A stretch of DNA of 12,045 nt from Solirubrobacterales bacterium (GTDB lineage Bacteria > Actinomycetota > Thermoleophilia > Solirubrobacterales > Solirubrobacteraceae): NCBI GenBank assembly GCA_027314825.1, contig DAHVAB010000038.1, positions 1 through 12,045 of the forward strand, read 5' to 3'. A program made the translations under genes and the position numbers. Positions within the stretch are counted from its first letter, which is position 1. Each line of letters starts with the position of its first letter. The notes beneath the pieces were generated by a model that worked only from the letters and a program-made list of their open reading frames with translations, had not been told where the DNA came from and ran no database searches. Positions 1 to 6,497 of this stretch are shown one piece after another.

Positions 1-2
1 GC

Positions 3-43
3 GAGCCACCCCACGAGCCACCCCAAGAGCCACCCCAGGAGCC
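3..43. repeat. 12-bp tandem repeat at the window's left edge
   Basis: Three copies of GAGCCACCCCAN lie head to tail at 3-14, 15-26 and 27-38, followed by a 5-base partial copy. The array probably continues to the left of the window. In frame 3 it would encode EPP(H/Q) repeats continuous with the GGDEF-like protein; in frame 1 it would encode SHP(T/K/R) repeats ending at a TGA at 109-111. Which frame is translated cannot be decided from this window. Confidence 0.85.
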
Positions 44-107
44 GCACTGCGATCCGCCCCGCGAGGCGTCACAATTGCACCATGGCCCGCACCCGGATTC
101 ACGGAGG

Positions 108-674
108 ATGACGCCAACCGGCACCGGAGTCGGCGAGCGCCACGGCATGGATGCCACCGGGCAGCATCGGCCGCAGGGCAGCGGCGGGCATCGTCCCGCT
201 CAGCAGCGCAGCCGCTGCCTCGACGCCGCGGAGATCGACGAGCGGCTGGAGGAGGAGGTCGCACGCTGCATGCGCCACGGCACTCCGCTCTGCTGCCTGA
301 TGGTGCGTCTGGCCGATCTCGCCGCGATCGAAGATGCTCACGGCGCCGAGCTGGCGCAGCGCGCGCTGCTGCACGCCTGCGACGCCCTGCTCGGGCAGGC
401 ACGCCGCTTCGACCGGATCGGGTGCTTGCTCGAGAGCGAGCTTCTGATGCTGCTGCCTGGGGCCGACGCCACCGCCGGCGAGGCGGTCGCACGGCGCGGT
501 CTCGCTCGGCTGCACGCGATCAAGATCGAGGCGGGCGGGCGACGTGAGCCGCTGTCGGTGGCGGTGAGCATCGCCGCGTGGCAGCCGACGTGGAGCGCGC
601 AGCGCCTGATCGAAGAGGTGCGGGCGGCGGCGGGAGTGGTGCCGTCGGCCAACGGCGGACCGGAGACCGACTGA
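108..674 (+). CDS. Degenerate GGDEF-like domain protein, probably not a diguanylate cyclase
   Basis: The protein has 188 aa from ATG 108. Residues ~45-175 follow the GGDEF domain: an N-terminal helix (ERLEEEVARCMRHG), the core strand and helix, the hairpin strand ending in LMLLPG, and a late strand SVAVSIAAW. The GGDEF signature is replaced by LESEL (429-443), and both metal-binding Asp of the usual LDLDxFKxIND stretch are lost (VRLADLAAIED). Synthesis of c-di-GMP is therefore unlikely; a sensory, scaffolding or nucleotide-binding role is inferred. The stop overlaps the kinase start by one base, implying an operon. The start is uncertain. ATG 108 overlaps a frame-1 TGA as ATGA, but GGAGG abuts it without spacing. 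TTG 75 and ATG 147 are alternatives, and the frame stays open to the window edge, so the gene could be longer. Confidence 0.72.
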   Translation: MTPTGTGVGERHGMDATGQHRPQGSGGHRPAQQRSRCLDAAEIDERLEEEVARCMRHGTPLCCLMVRLADLAAIEDAHGAELAQRALLHACDALLGQARRFDRIGCLLESELLMLLPGADATAGEAVARRGLARLHAIKIEAGGRREPLSVAVSIAAWQPTWSAQRLIEEVRAAAGVVPSANGGPETD

Positions 675-1804
675 TGCTGGCCGGCTCGGAGCTGTGGCTG
701 CTGCGGCTGATGGCCGATCGCGGCCGCGCACTGCTGGACGCGGACACGCTGTTGATCCTGGTGGAGGAGAAGGGCGAGCTGCGCGTGGGCGCGCACTCCG
801 GCGAGGGATCGGTGCGGCTGCGGATCATGCCGGTGCAGGGAAGCGCGCTCGGCGAGCTGTACCTGACCGGCCGCCCGCTCTCGCTGGAGCGCCCGCGCGG
901 GCGGGAAGCCGCATGGCTGCACGAGCTGGGCCTGGAGGCGAGGGCCGCCCTCGCGGAGCCGCTGAGCATGGAGGGCCACGGCGGCGGCCTGGTGATAGCG
1001 CTGCGCCGCGGCGGCGGTTTCCGCGGGCCCGACCGCCAGGCGCTCGCCGCGTTCGCGGAGAGCGTGGCGCAGCGGCTGGCCGCAGAGCGCTCGGTGGAGA
1101 TCAAGCGGCTGCGCTTCGGCATGGAGGCGCGCGAGCGGGAGCGGGCCCGCTGGGCGCGGGAGATCCACGACGAGACGGTGCAGGGCCTCGGCGCGCTCAG
1201 GCTGAAGCTCGCCAACGCGCGGGAAGCGGGCGACGCCGACGCGATCAGCGGCGCGGTCGACGCGGTGCTGGAGGGCCTCGGCCTGGAGATCGAAGGCCTG
1301 CGCCACCTGATCCCCGAGCTGCGCCCGGCCGCGCTCGACGATCTGGGGCTGAGGGCGGCGGTGGAGGCGCTGGCCCGGCGCGCGCAGGCGATCGACGCTC
1401 TCGACGTGAGCACCGAGATCGACCTCACCGGCGTGGACGGCGATGGGGATGGGCGCCTGGACCCGGAGCTGGAGAGCACCCTCTATAGGGTCGTGCAGGA
1501 GGCGCTGACCAATGTCAGCCGCCACGCGCAGGCGAGCTCCGCGGTGGTGAGGGTGCATGTCAGAGACGGCGCGGTGCGCGCCTCGGTGAGCGACGACGGC
1601 CGCGGGCTGCCGGGAGGCCGCGTGCCGGACCCGGCCGCGCGCAGCCCGGAGGAGCAGCTCAAGGGCGGCTTCGGGATGAGCGGCATGCGCGAACGCGCGG
1701 AGCTTGTCGGCGGCGAGCTGGTCGTGGAGCCCGCGCCGGGCGGCGGCACCCTGGTAAGGCTGACCGTGCCGCTGGCCGGCCGCGCCGCCGCCGTCGCCGG
1801 CTGA
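674..1804 (+). CDS. Soluble GAF-domain sensor histidine kinase (NarL/DegS family, HisKA_3)
   Basis: A 376-aa kinase expected to autophosphorylate on His and pass the phosphate to a LuxR-type regulator. Residues ~1-140 form a GAF-like sensor and ~137-160 a charged linker helix. The HisKA_3 dimerisation domain carries the phospho-acceptor H165 in REIHDETVQGL. The ATPase domain (~265-370) has an N box with N280 (QEALTNVSRHA), G1 at 306-312 (SDDGRGL) and G2 at 331-342 (GGFGMSGMRERA). No membrane segment or signal peptide is visible, so it should sense a cytoplasmic signal or a partner. The start was chosen at ATG 674: GGAG at 662-665 sits 8 nt upstream, and the ATG overlaps the preceding stop. 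An acidic insert (GVDGDGDGRLD, ~253-263) precedes the ATPase domain. The likely partner is the convergent regulator. The signal is unknown. Confidence 0.93.
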   Translation: MLAGSELWLLRLMADRGRALLDADTLLILVEEKGELRVGAHSGEGSVRLRIMPVQGSALGELYLTGRPLSLERPRGREAAWLHELGLEARAALAEPLSMEGHGGGLVIALRRGGGFRGPDRQALAAFAESVAQRLAAERSVEIKRLRFGMEARERERARWAREIHDETVQGLGALRLKLANAREAGDADAISGAVDAVLEGLGLEIEGLRHLIPELRPAALDDLGLRAAVEALARRAQAIDALDVSTEIDLTGVDGDGDGRLDPELESTLYRVVQEALTNVSRHAQASSAVVRVHVRDGAVRASVSDDGRGLPGGRVPDPAARSPEEQLKGGFGMSGMRERAELVGGELVVEPAPGGGTLVRLTVPLAGRAAAVAG

Positions 1805-1815
1805 GAGCGCGAGCG

Positions 1816-2469
1816 CTACTCGACGAGGCCCAGCCTGCGGGCCGCCGCCGTGATCTCGGCGCGCGAGGAGCAGCCGAGCTTCTCGATCGCGCGCGCGCGG
1901 TACGTCTTGACGGTCCGCTCGGCAACATGCAGCTGATCGGCTATCTCCGGGTTGGTGTGGCCGAGCGCGATCAGGCGGACGACCTCCCGCTCGCGGTCTG
2001 AGAGCGCCGGGCCCTGGCCGCCCTCCTGGCCGGTCGCCATCGCTGCGCCGAGCCGGGGGTGCAGGTAGTTGCGGCCGGCCACGGCGAGGCGGAACGCCTG
2101 CAGCAGCTCGGCCGGCTCGGCCTCCTTCAGGACGTAGCTGCGGGCGCCGGCGCGCAGCGCCTGGCGGGCGTACTCGGGGTCCTCGCGCATGGTGAGGATC
2201 GCGACCGCGAGGTCGGGGTGGGCGAGGAAGCACTGTGGTAGAGCGGCCAGGCTGGAGCCGCCCGGCATCGTCAGGTCGAGCGTCAGGAGGTCCGGCATGT
2301 GCTCCTTGACGGCGCGCACGGTCGCGGGAACGTCGGCCGCCTCGGCCACGACGTTGAACTCGCCGTCCTGACGTTCGAGGACGGTCCGGATGCCGTCGCG
2401 GACGACCGCGTGATCGTCGGCGATGATCACGTCTATGGGTCGGTCGACTCCGGGCGTGCCTTCGCGCAT
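1816..2469 (-). CDS. NarL/FixJ-type response regulator with LuxR HTH
   Basis: A 217-aa two-domain regulator and probable target of the neighbouring kinase. Receiver residues ~11-130 (numbered from ATG 2469) keep the acid pair D18-D19 in IIADDHAVVRDG, the phospho-acceptor D65 (LLTLDLTMPGG), switch T93 and K115 (YVLKEA). The LuxR/GerE HTH occupies ~154-217, with LSDREREVVRLIALGHTN, the recognition helix around ERTVKTYRARAIEKL and the usual short tail. All residues needed for phosphorylation are present. It converges on the kinase with 11 nt between stop codons, leaving no room for a separate terminator. A GTG at 2478 is an alternative start. ATG 2469 is preferred because a TANNNT element (TACCTT, 2484-2479) would start transcription about 3 nt before it. 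Its gene targets are unknown; the divergent receiver-like gene is a candidate. Confidence 0.94.
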   Translation of the reverse strand: MREGTPGVDRPIDVIIADDHAVVRDGIRTVLERQDGEFNVVAEAADVPATVRAVKEHMPDLLTLDLTMPGGSSLAALPQCFLAHPDLAVAILTMREDPEYARQALRAGARSYVLKEAEPAELLQAFRLAVAGRNYLHPRLGAAMATGQEGGQGPALSDREREVVRLIALGHTNPEIADQLHVAERTVKTYRARAIEKLGCSSRAEITAAARRLGLVE

Positions 2470-2478
2470 GCTGAGCAC

Positions 2479-2484
2479 AAGGTA
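2479..2484 (-). promoter_or_regulatory. Candidate -10 element for the response regulator
   Basis: TACCTT on the minus strand matches the actinobacterial TANNNT -10 pattern. Standard spacing puts the start of transcription at about 2472, only 3 nt ahead of ATG 2469, giving a nearly leaderless message. No convincing Shine-Dalgarno or -35 is visible. A six-base match in GC-rich DNA is weak on its own. Confidence 0.3.
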
Positions 2485-2615
2485 CAGGCTCGGCGGGATC
2501 TCGCAGCAGCAGAGCGCTGCGAAGGGAGCGGATCGCGCTCGGCGGCGCCGCTGAAGAGCGCCGGCGGCCGGCGCCGGGCGGGAGTCGAGATGGCGGGCGG
2601 ACCTTTACGCCTACA

Positions 2616-2646
2616 CCGATCTGCCCGTTTGGGACTACAAGATCGG
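2616..2646. promoter_or_regulatory. 7+7 inverted repeat, candidate operator between divergent genes
   Basis: CCGATCT at 2616-2622 and AGATCGG at 2640-2646 are perfect reverse complements, 24 bp centre to centre. A small CCCGTTTGGG dyad lies between them. The element sits in the only non-coding stretch between the divergently transcribed response regulator and receiver-like gene, where a LuxR-type dimer site would be expected. Binding is inferred, and it could instead fold as an RNA stem. Confidence 0.4.
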
Positions 2647-2696
2647 CACCCTGCGCCCGACAGACAAACGGCCCCGCAGGCCCCATCATTGTCCGT

Positions 2697-3089
2697 GTGA
2701 GATCGCCCCAGACAGTGAGCGCGACCGGACCCCGGCGCCGCGGCCGTGAGCTGCGGGTGCTGCAGGGCAATGGCTATGGCGTCGAGCCGGCGGCGGAGCG
2801 TCCGCCGCTGCGTCTGGTGGAGGAGCGGCCGAGCAGCATCCTGGTGGCCGGGGGCGACGCCGATCGCCGCCGCGCGCTGCTGGAGGAGCTGGCCGAGCGC
2901 CTGCCCGCAGGCACCTGCTTCCATGAGGCCGAGGCGCGGTGGGAGGTGCTGGAGCACGCCGCGTCCAGCCGGATGGTGATGCTCGCCGGCGATCTCGAAG
3001 GCAGCCCGCCCGAGTCGGTGATCCATCTGCTCGGCAGTCGCCACCCCCGTCTTCCGGTCGTCGCGCTCGGCGCGACAGCCTCCGTCTAG
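2697..3089 (+). CDS. Short protein resembling a truncated, phosphorylation-defective receiver domain
   Basis: A 130-aa protein with no confident family match. Residues ~47-126 have a receiver-like order: strand SILVAGG followed by D54 and D56, a helix rich in Arg, Leu and Glu, strand TCFHEA, a helix, strand MVMLAGDLEGSPP, helix ESVIHLLGSRHPRLP and strand VVALGA. Where a receiver has its phospho-acceptor Asp there is A97, with D99 two residues later. The switch Thr is replaced by Gly, and the chain stops before the last strand that would carry the conserved Lys. The first ~45 residues are basic and look disordered. Start: GTG 2697, with GTG 2715 as alternative; neither has a clear ribosome site. 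Third-position GC is high, supporting real coding. It diverges from the response regulator. A decoy or partner role in that system is inferred. Confidence 0.65.
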   Translation: MRSPQTVSATGPRRRGRELRVLQGNGYGVEPAAERPPLRLVEERPSSILVAGGDADRRRALLEELAERLPAGTCFHEAEARWEVLEHAASSRMVMLAGDLEGSPPESVIHLLGSRHPRLPVVALGATASV

Positions 3090-3111
3090 GACTTCCCTCC
3101 CCACCCCGGCC

Positions 3112-3140
3112 CCGCCGCGTCCTTTCTTTTGACGCGGCGG
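3112..3140 (+). terminator. Hairpin terminator after the receiver-like gene
   Basis: CCGCCGCGTC (3112-3121) and GACGCGGCGG (3131-3140) form a perfect 10-bp stem around a pyrimidine loop (CTTTCTTTT), 22 nt after the stop codon. There is no T-tract 3' of the stem, as is common in high-GC actinobacteria. Confidence 0.65.
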
Positions 3141-3198
3141 AGCCGCGAGCGGGTAGCGTGGTGGGGGCTCGCAGCCGCGAACCGTCCCAGGCGCGTCC

Positions 3199-3204
3199 TA
3201 GAAT
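3199..3204 (+). promoter_or_regulatory. Candidate -10 for the MFS transporter gene
   Basis: TAGAAT matches the -10 consensus (TANNNT) closely and lies after the preceding terminator, about 90 bp before the transporter start. It would give a leader of roughly 80 nt. No -35 is recognisable. Confidence 0.35.
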
Positions 3205-3289
3205 CGCTGGCTCCGTCCACCTTCAACTGGGGTTGGGGCCTTCGGCCCACGGCTACAGCGAGGTCGTCTTGCTGCCGAAGTCATCTTGC

Positions 3290-4510
3290 ATGCGACGCAT
3301 CCTGCTCGCGTACACGGTCAACGAACTGGGTACGTGGTTTGGCTATGTCGCGCTCGCGGTCGGGGTGTATGACGCGACCGGAAGCGTTGTCGCGACCGCG
3401 GCGCTGTTCATCGCGCGGGGGCTGCTGCCGGCGCTGCTGGCGCCGGTGCTGGTGGTGCGGGTGGAGCGCTCGGCGGGGCGCGGCCGGCTCGCGGCGCTGT
3501 ATGTGGTTGAGGGGGTGCTGACGCTCGGCCTGGCCGCGTTGATATGGCGCTTCTGGCTGCCGGGGGTGCTCATATTGGTCGCCCTGGATGGCATCGCGGC
3601 CGTCGCGGCGACCGCGCTCGTGCGGGCGACCGCGGCACGGATCGCGGAGGAGCGTCCGGGCTCGCTGGAAGCGGCGCAGAGGCGGGCGAACGCCTCGTTG
3701 AACGTGGCGTTCATGGCGAGCTTCGCGGTGGGACCGGCGATCGGCGGCGTTGTCGTTCATCTGGCGGGCGGGCCTGTCGCCCTGCTGGTGGATGCCGCCA
3801 GCTTCATGGCCTGCGGCCTGCTCCTGATGGGACTGCGAACCGCCGACGGAGCCGCCGGCGAGGGCGGGTCGGTTCGCTCCCGGCTGGCGGGGGCGTGGCA
3901 GCACATCCGCGAGATGCCGGCGCTGCGCGTGCTGCTGGTGACGGAGGCCATGGCGGTCACGGTGTTCGCCTCGGTCGAGCCGGTCGAGGTGGTCTATGCG
4001 AAGTCGACGCTCGCGGCCGGCGACGCCGGGCTCGGCCTGCTGCTCGGGCTGTGGGGGCTGGGCGCCGCGATCGGCTCGATCGTGTTCGCGCGCTCTGTGA
4101 CGCGCACGCTGGGACCGATCCTCACGGTTGGGACCCTGCTCGTGGGCGTCGCCTACGTCGGATTCGCCGCCGCCCCGACCCTGGCCCTCGCGTGTCCCGC
4201 CGCGCTGGTCGGCGGGGTGGGGAATGGGATCCAATGGCCGGCGCTGGTGAGCGCGGTGCAGAGGCTGACGCCGTCGGCACTGCAGGGACGGCTGATGGGC
4301 GCGATCGGCTCGATGGGCGCGATCTGTCCCGCGATCGGCTTCGCGCTGGGCGGAACGTTCGCGGCGCTCACCTCGACGCGGGTGGCGCTGTGGACGGCGG
4401 GCGGGATCGTGATGCTGGCGACGATCGCGTTCTTGCGCCTGCCCGCCTCACGCCTCTCCGAGACTGACGAGCAGGCTAGAACGGCTCACGTCGAGGCCCT
4501 CACGCGATGA
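3290..4510 (+). CDS. Major facilitator superfamily transporter, exporter type
   Basis: A 406-aa integral membrane protein. Length and hydrophobic spacing fit the 12-helix MFS fold with a central cytoplasmic loop near residue ~185-210 (charged stretch around TADGAAGEGGSVRSR). The N-terminus NELGTWFGYVALAVGVYDATGS matches the first helices of the EntS/macrolide-exporter-like MFS branch, where an N-x-x-G-x-W/D motif leads into helix 1. Substrate cannot be read from sequence; export of a small molecule, drug or siderophore is the family norm. The start is ATG 3290. TTG 3269, with GAGG 5 nt upstream, is a credible alternative adding seven residues. The frame remains open upstream to 2939, but that part overlaps the receiver-like gene and its terminator and is not membrane-like. 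No close partner gene is seen; the next gene begins 90 bp later. Confidence 0.9.
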   Translation: MRRILLAYTVNELGTWFGYVALAVGVYDATGSVVATAALFIARGLLPALLAPVLVVRVERSAGRGRLAALYVVEGVLTLGLAALIWRFWLPGVLILVALDGIAAVAATALVRATAARIAEERPGSLEAAQRRANASLNVAFMASFAVGPAIGGVVVHLAGGPVALLVDAASFMACGLLLMGLRTADGAAGEGGSVRSRLAGAWQHIREMPALRVLLVTEAMAVTVFASVEPVEVVYAKSTLAAGDAGLGLLLGLWGLGAAIGSIVFARSVTRTLGPILTVGTLLVGVAYVGFAAAPTLALACPAALVGGVGNGIQWPALVSAVQRLTPSALQGRLMGAIGSMGAICPAIGFALGGTFAALTSTRVALWTAGGIVMLATIAFLRLPASRLSETDEQARTAHVEALTR

Positions 4511-4600
4511 ATCCGCCGGCCACTGGACGATGTCCGCGGTCGAGCGTTCTTCCCACACCTGTGCGCCCGTCGAACCTGTAGCCCGCACCTTTAGGACGAC

Positions 4601-6037
4601 ATGGTCAATGCCGATGGAGACGACAGTCCTCGCCAGCCCATAATCCACATGCCTTCAGTTCGACCACGCACCTACATCGTGTACCTCGGCGCTCAGGTGC
4701 TGCTGCTAGCCGGCGCGATCGCTGGCGCAATCCTCACCTACCGTCCGGAGGATTGGCAGCCCCTCCAGCTCTTCGCATTGCTGCTGGTGCTCAGCGCGGT
4801 CGGCGAGCGCATGACGGTGACAATCGGCAACCAGACGCTGGCGGCGTCGTTCATCGGGATGGTGCTGGCGATGCCGCTGCTCGGGCCGGCACCAGCCGTC
4901 CTCATCGGCCTGGTCGCGGCGGCCGTCGATGCCCTCATTCGCCGACCACCGCCCGCCGCTTGGATCAAAAACATTGCTGCCTACGCAACCTGCATGTTGC
5001 TCGGCGCGCTCCTGAGCCGGCTGCTCATTGGAGACGCGCACACGCCCGGCAACGAACATGCACTCCGCAGCCCGACTTTCGCCCTCGTCGTGTTCGCGGT
5101 GTTTGCCGCCGTGCTAGTCCTGAACTTCTTCCTGGTCGCGATCCATACTCGCGTGTCGAACGGGACCGGGGTCATCAGCCAGGTGCAGACTCAACTCGTG
5201 CCGATGCTGCCGAGCCAGTTGGCCGCCGCAATTCTAGCGGCGATCTTGGCGACTGCCTATACCAACCTCGGGTTCCCGGTACTGCTTGGGACCGTGATCG
5301 TAGTTCTCATCTTCCAGTACCTAGCCATCGCCCTTCTGAGATCAGAGGACCGAGCAGAGCAGCTGGAGGCACGCTCTATCCACCTCGCATCGCTTCAGTT
5401 GGGGGTGTTGGCGACCCTGGTCGAGACTCTTGCTCTGCGCGACCGCGCCGCGGCTCGCCATGCCGCGTCGGTCGCCCGCTACTCCCGGGCGCTTGCAAAG
5501 GAGGTCGGCTGCAGCGAGGCCGACCAGGATCTCGTCCACACGGCCGCCCTCCTCCACGACATCGGCAAGTTCGCGCTGCCCGACAGGATCCTGCACGCGG
5601 AGATCCTCTCCGACGAGGACTGGGCGATGATCCGCCGCCACCCCCAGGACGGAGCCACTCTGGTCGGGCGGCTCGACGGCTACGGGCCGATCTCGGAGAT
5701 CATCCTCTACCACCACGAGCAGGTCGACGGCGGCGGCTACCCGGCGGGGCTGATCGGCAACGAGATCCCCTACCTCGCCCGCTTGCTGACCGTCTGCGAC
5801 GTCTACGACACGCTCACCGTCCGCGACTCCTACCGCTCCCCGATGACCCCGCAGGACGCGCTCGGGGAGCTGCGGCGGGTCGCTGGAAAGCAGCTCGACT
5901 CCGAGCTGGTCGAGAGCTTCGTGGCGCTGGCCGAGCGCGAAGGCGCAGCAGCATTCACACGCGGCGAAGAGGCCGACTTCGAGCGCGAGCTCGCCTTCGA
6001 GCGCCGCGCCCGCGCGCTCGCCGCCCCGACCTCCTGA
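4601..6037 (+). CDS. Membrane-anchored HD-GYP domain protein, probable cyclic-di-GMP phosphodiesterase
   Basis: A 478-aa protein. Residues ~25-246 contain about seven hydrophobic segments resembling a MASE-type membrane sensor. A helix at ~247-275 leads to an HD-GYP catalytic domain at ~277-445. Visible motifs are H287, the H319-D320 pair with K323 (LLHDIGKFALPD), H347 (RRHPQDG), H371-H372 and G379-Y380-P381 (HHEQVDGGGYP), D400 (TVCDVYD) and Y411-R412. All metal-ligand positions appear intact, so hydrolysis of c-di-GMP at the inner membrane is expected. The start ATG 4601 has AGGA 4 nt upstream; ATG 4649 is an alternative. Codons up to about 5490 use many A/T-ending triplets (CTA, GTA, ATT, GCA), whereas the catalytic half is almost purely G/C-ending. 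This suggests mosaic origin or recent gain of the sensor half. Confidence 0.93.
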   Translation: MVNADGDDSPRQPIIHMPSVRPRTYIVYLGAQVLLLAGAIAGAILTYRPEDWQPLQLFALLLVLSAVGERMTVTIGNQTLAASFIGMVLAMPLLGPAPAVLIGLVAAAVDALIRRPPPAAWIKNIAAYATCMLLGALLSRLLIGDAHTPGNEHALRSPTFALVVFAVFAAVLVLNFFLVAIHTRVSNGTGVISQVQTQLVPMLPSQLAAAILAAILATAYTNLGFPVLLGTVIVVLIFQYLAIALLRSEDRAEQLEARSIHLASLQLGVLATLVETLALRDRAAARHAASVARYSRALAKEVGCSEADQDLVHTAALLHDIGKFALPDRILHAEILSDEDWAMIRRHPQDGATLVGRLDGYGPISEIILYHHEQVDGGGYPAGLIGNEIPYLARLLTVCDVYDTLTVRDSYRSPMTPQDALGELRRVAGKQLDSELVESFVALAEREGAAAFTRGEEADFERELAFERRARALAAPTS

Positions 6038-6123
6038 GCGAGCGACCGCATCCCGGCTGGTAGGACGCGGCGTGACCGTGCTCTACGGGCTGCCCAGGTC
6101 GATCCCGGCCCTTTAAGAGCGTA

Positions 6124-6145
6124 AGGCGTCACCTCGGTGACGCCT
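6124..6145 (+). terminator. Inverted repeat, probable terminator of the HD-GYP gene
   Basis: AGGCGTCACC and GGTGACGCCT are perfect 10-bp arms separated by only TC, giving an 8-9 bp stem with a tight CTCG-type loop, 87 nt after the HD-GYP stop. No T-tract follows. With so short a centre it would serve equally well as a protein-binding palindrome. Confidence 0.45.
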
Positions 6146-6323
6146 CTCAGCTCGATCGCCATTCGCTGGCGGTCACAAGACGGCTACTCAGACTTTCCAC
6201 CACATTGCCGGACTCCTTTCGTCGCGTGGGACCCATCCGCTTCTTCGCGACGGCCTCCATCCTCGAAGCCTTTGCGATGAGGGTTGAGTAGGTTCTTCCA
6301 GGATACTAGCGGTCTACACGGAC

Positions 6324-6385
6324 ATGCGCAGCTCTGCCGCGGTTATTGCAGGATTTCTTGCTTATGAGAGGAATGCGCAGCTCTG
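6324..6385. repeat. 13-bp direct repeat pair
   Basis: ATGCGCAGCTCTG occurs at 6324-6336 and again at 6373-6385, 49 bp apart in register, with AT-richer sequence between. Nothing coding explains it. It could be a duplicated regulatory box or the footprint of a small insertion. Confidence 0.7.
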
Positions 6386-6440
6386 AGGCGACGTCCGCAC
6401 AAACCACGGATGCGCCCATCTGCAGGCTTCGCCGGCCAAA

Positions 6441-6458
6441 CGTCCACAAAGATGGACG
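6441..6458. promoter_or_regulatory. 6+6 inverted repeat upstream of the BldC-like gene
   Basis: CGTCCA and TGGACG flank the 6-nt centre CAAAGA, 39 bp before the ATG of the small HTH gene. The placement suits an operator, possibly autoregulatory. A dyad of this size could also arise by chance. Confidence 0.35.
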
Positions 6459-6497
6459 GGGCTCAACTTCCCGTGCCAGACCGCCGATCTCCTGGCC

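Larger units (their letters stand above)
6038..6497. other. 460-bp intergenic stretch with no recognisable gene
   Basis: After a candidate terminator, base composition from about 6150 to 6480 is clearly less GC-rich than the neighbouring genes. All short frames here lack recognisable domains or ribosome sites. The stretch does contain a 13-bp direct repeat and a 6+6 inverted repeat, listed separately. No tRNA cloverleaf or transposase remnant could be recognised by eye. It may be the upstream control region of the BldC-like gene or a decayed insertion. Confidence 0.6.

Noticed and set aside
3..43. CRISPR or attachment-site interpretation of the 12-bp repeats
   Set aside because: The units are contiguous with no spacers and far too short for CRISPR, and no cas or integrase gene is visible.
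338..2770. Long minus-strand open frame of about 810 codons across the kinase and regulator genes
   Set aside because: Its product is an Arg/Pro/Ala/His-rich low-complexity chain with no domains, and it overlaps well-supported genes. Long antisense frames are expected at such high GC.
2939..3289. 117-codon N-terminal extension of the MFS transporter
   Set aside because: It overlaps the receiver-like gene and a terminator hairpin, is Arg/Ser/Pro-rich, and MFS helix 1 begins right after ATG 3290.
6170..6300. Possible 3' remnant of a coding gene ending in a TAG near 6290
   Set aside because: One plus frame stays open with moderately protein-like residues (VGPIRFFATASILEAFAM), but there is no start, no family and no further support.
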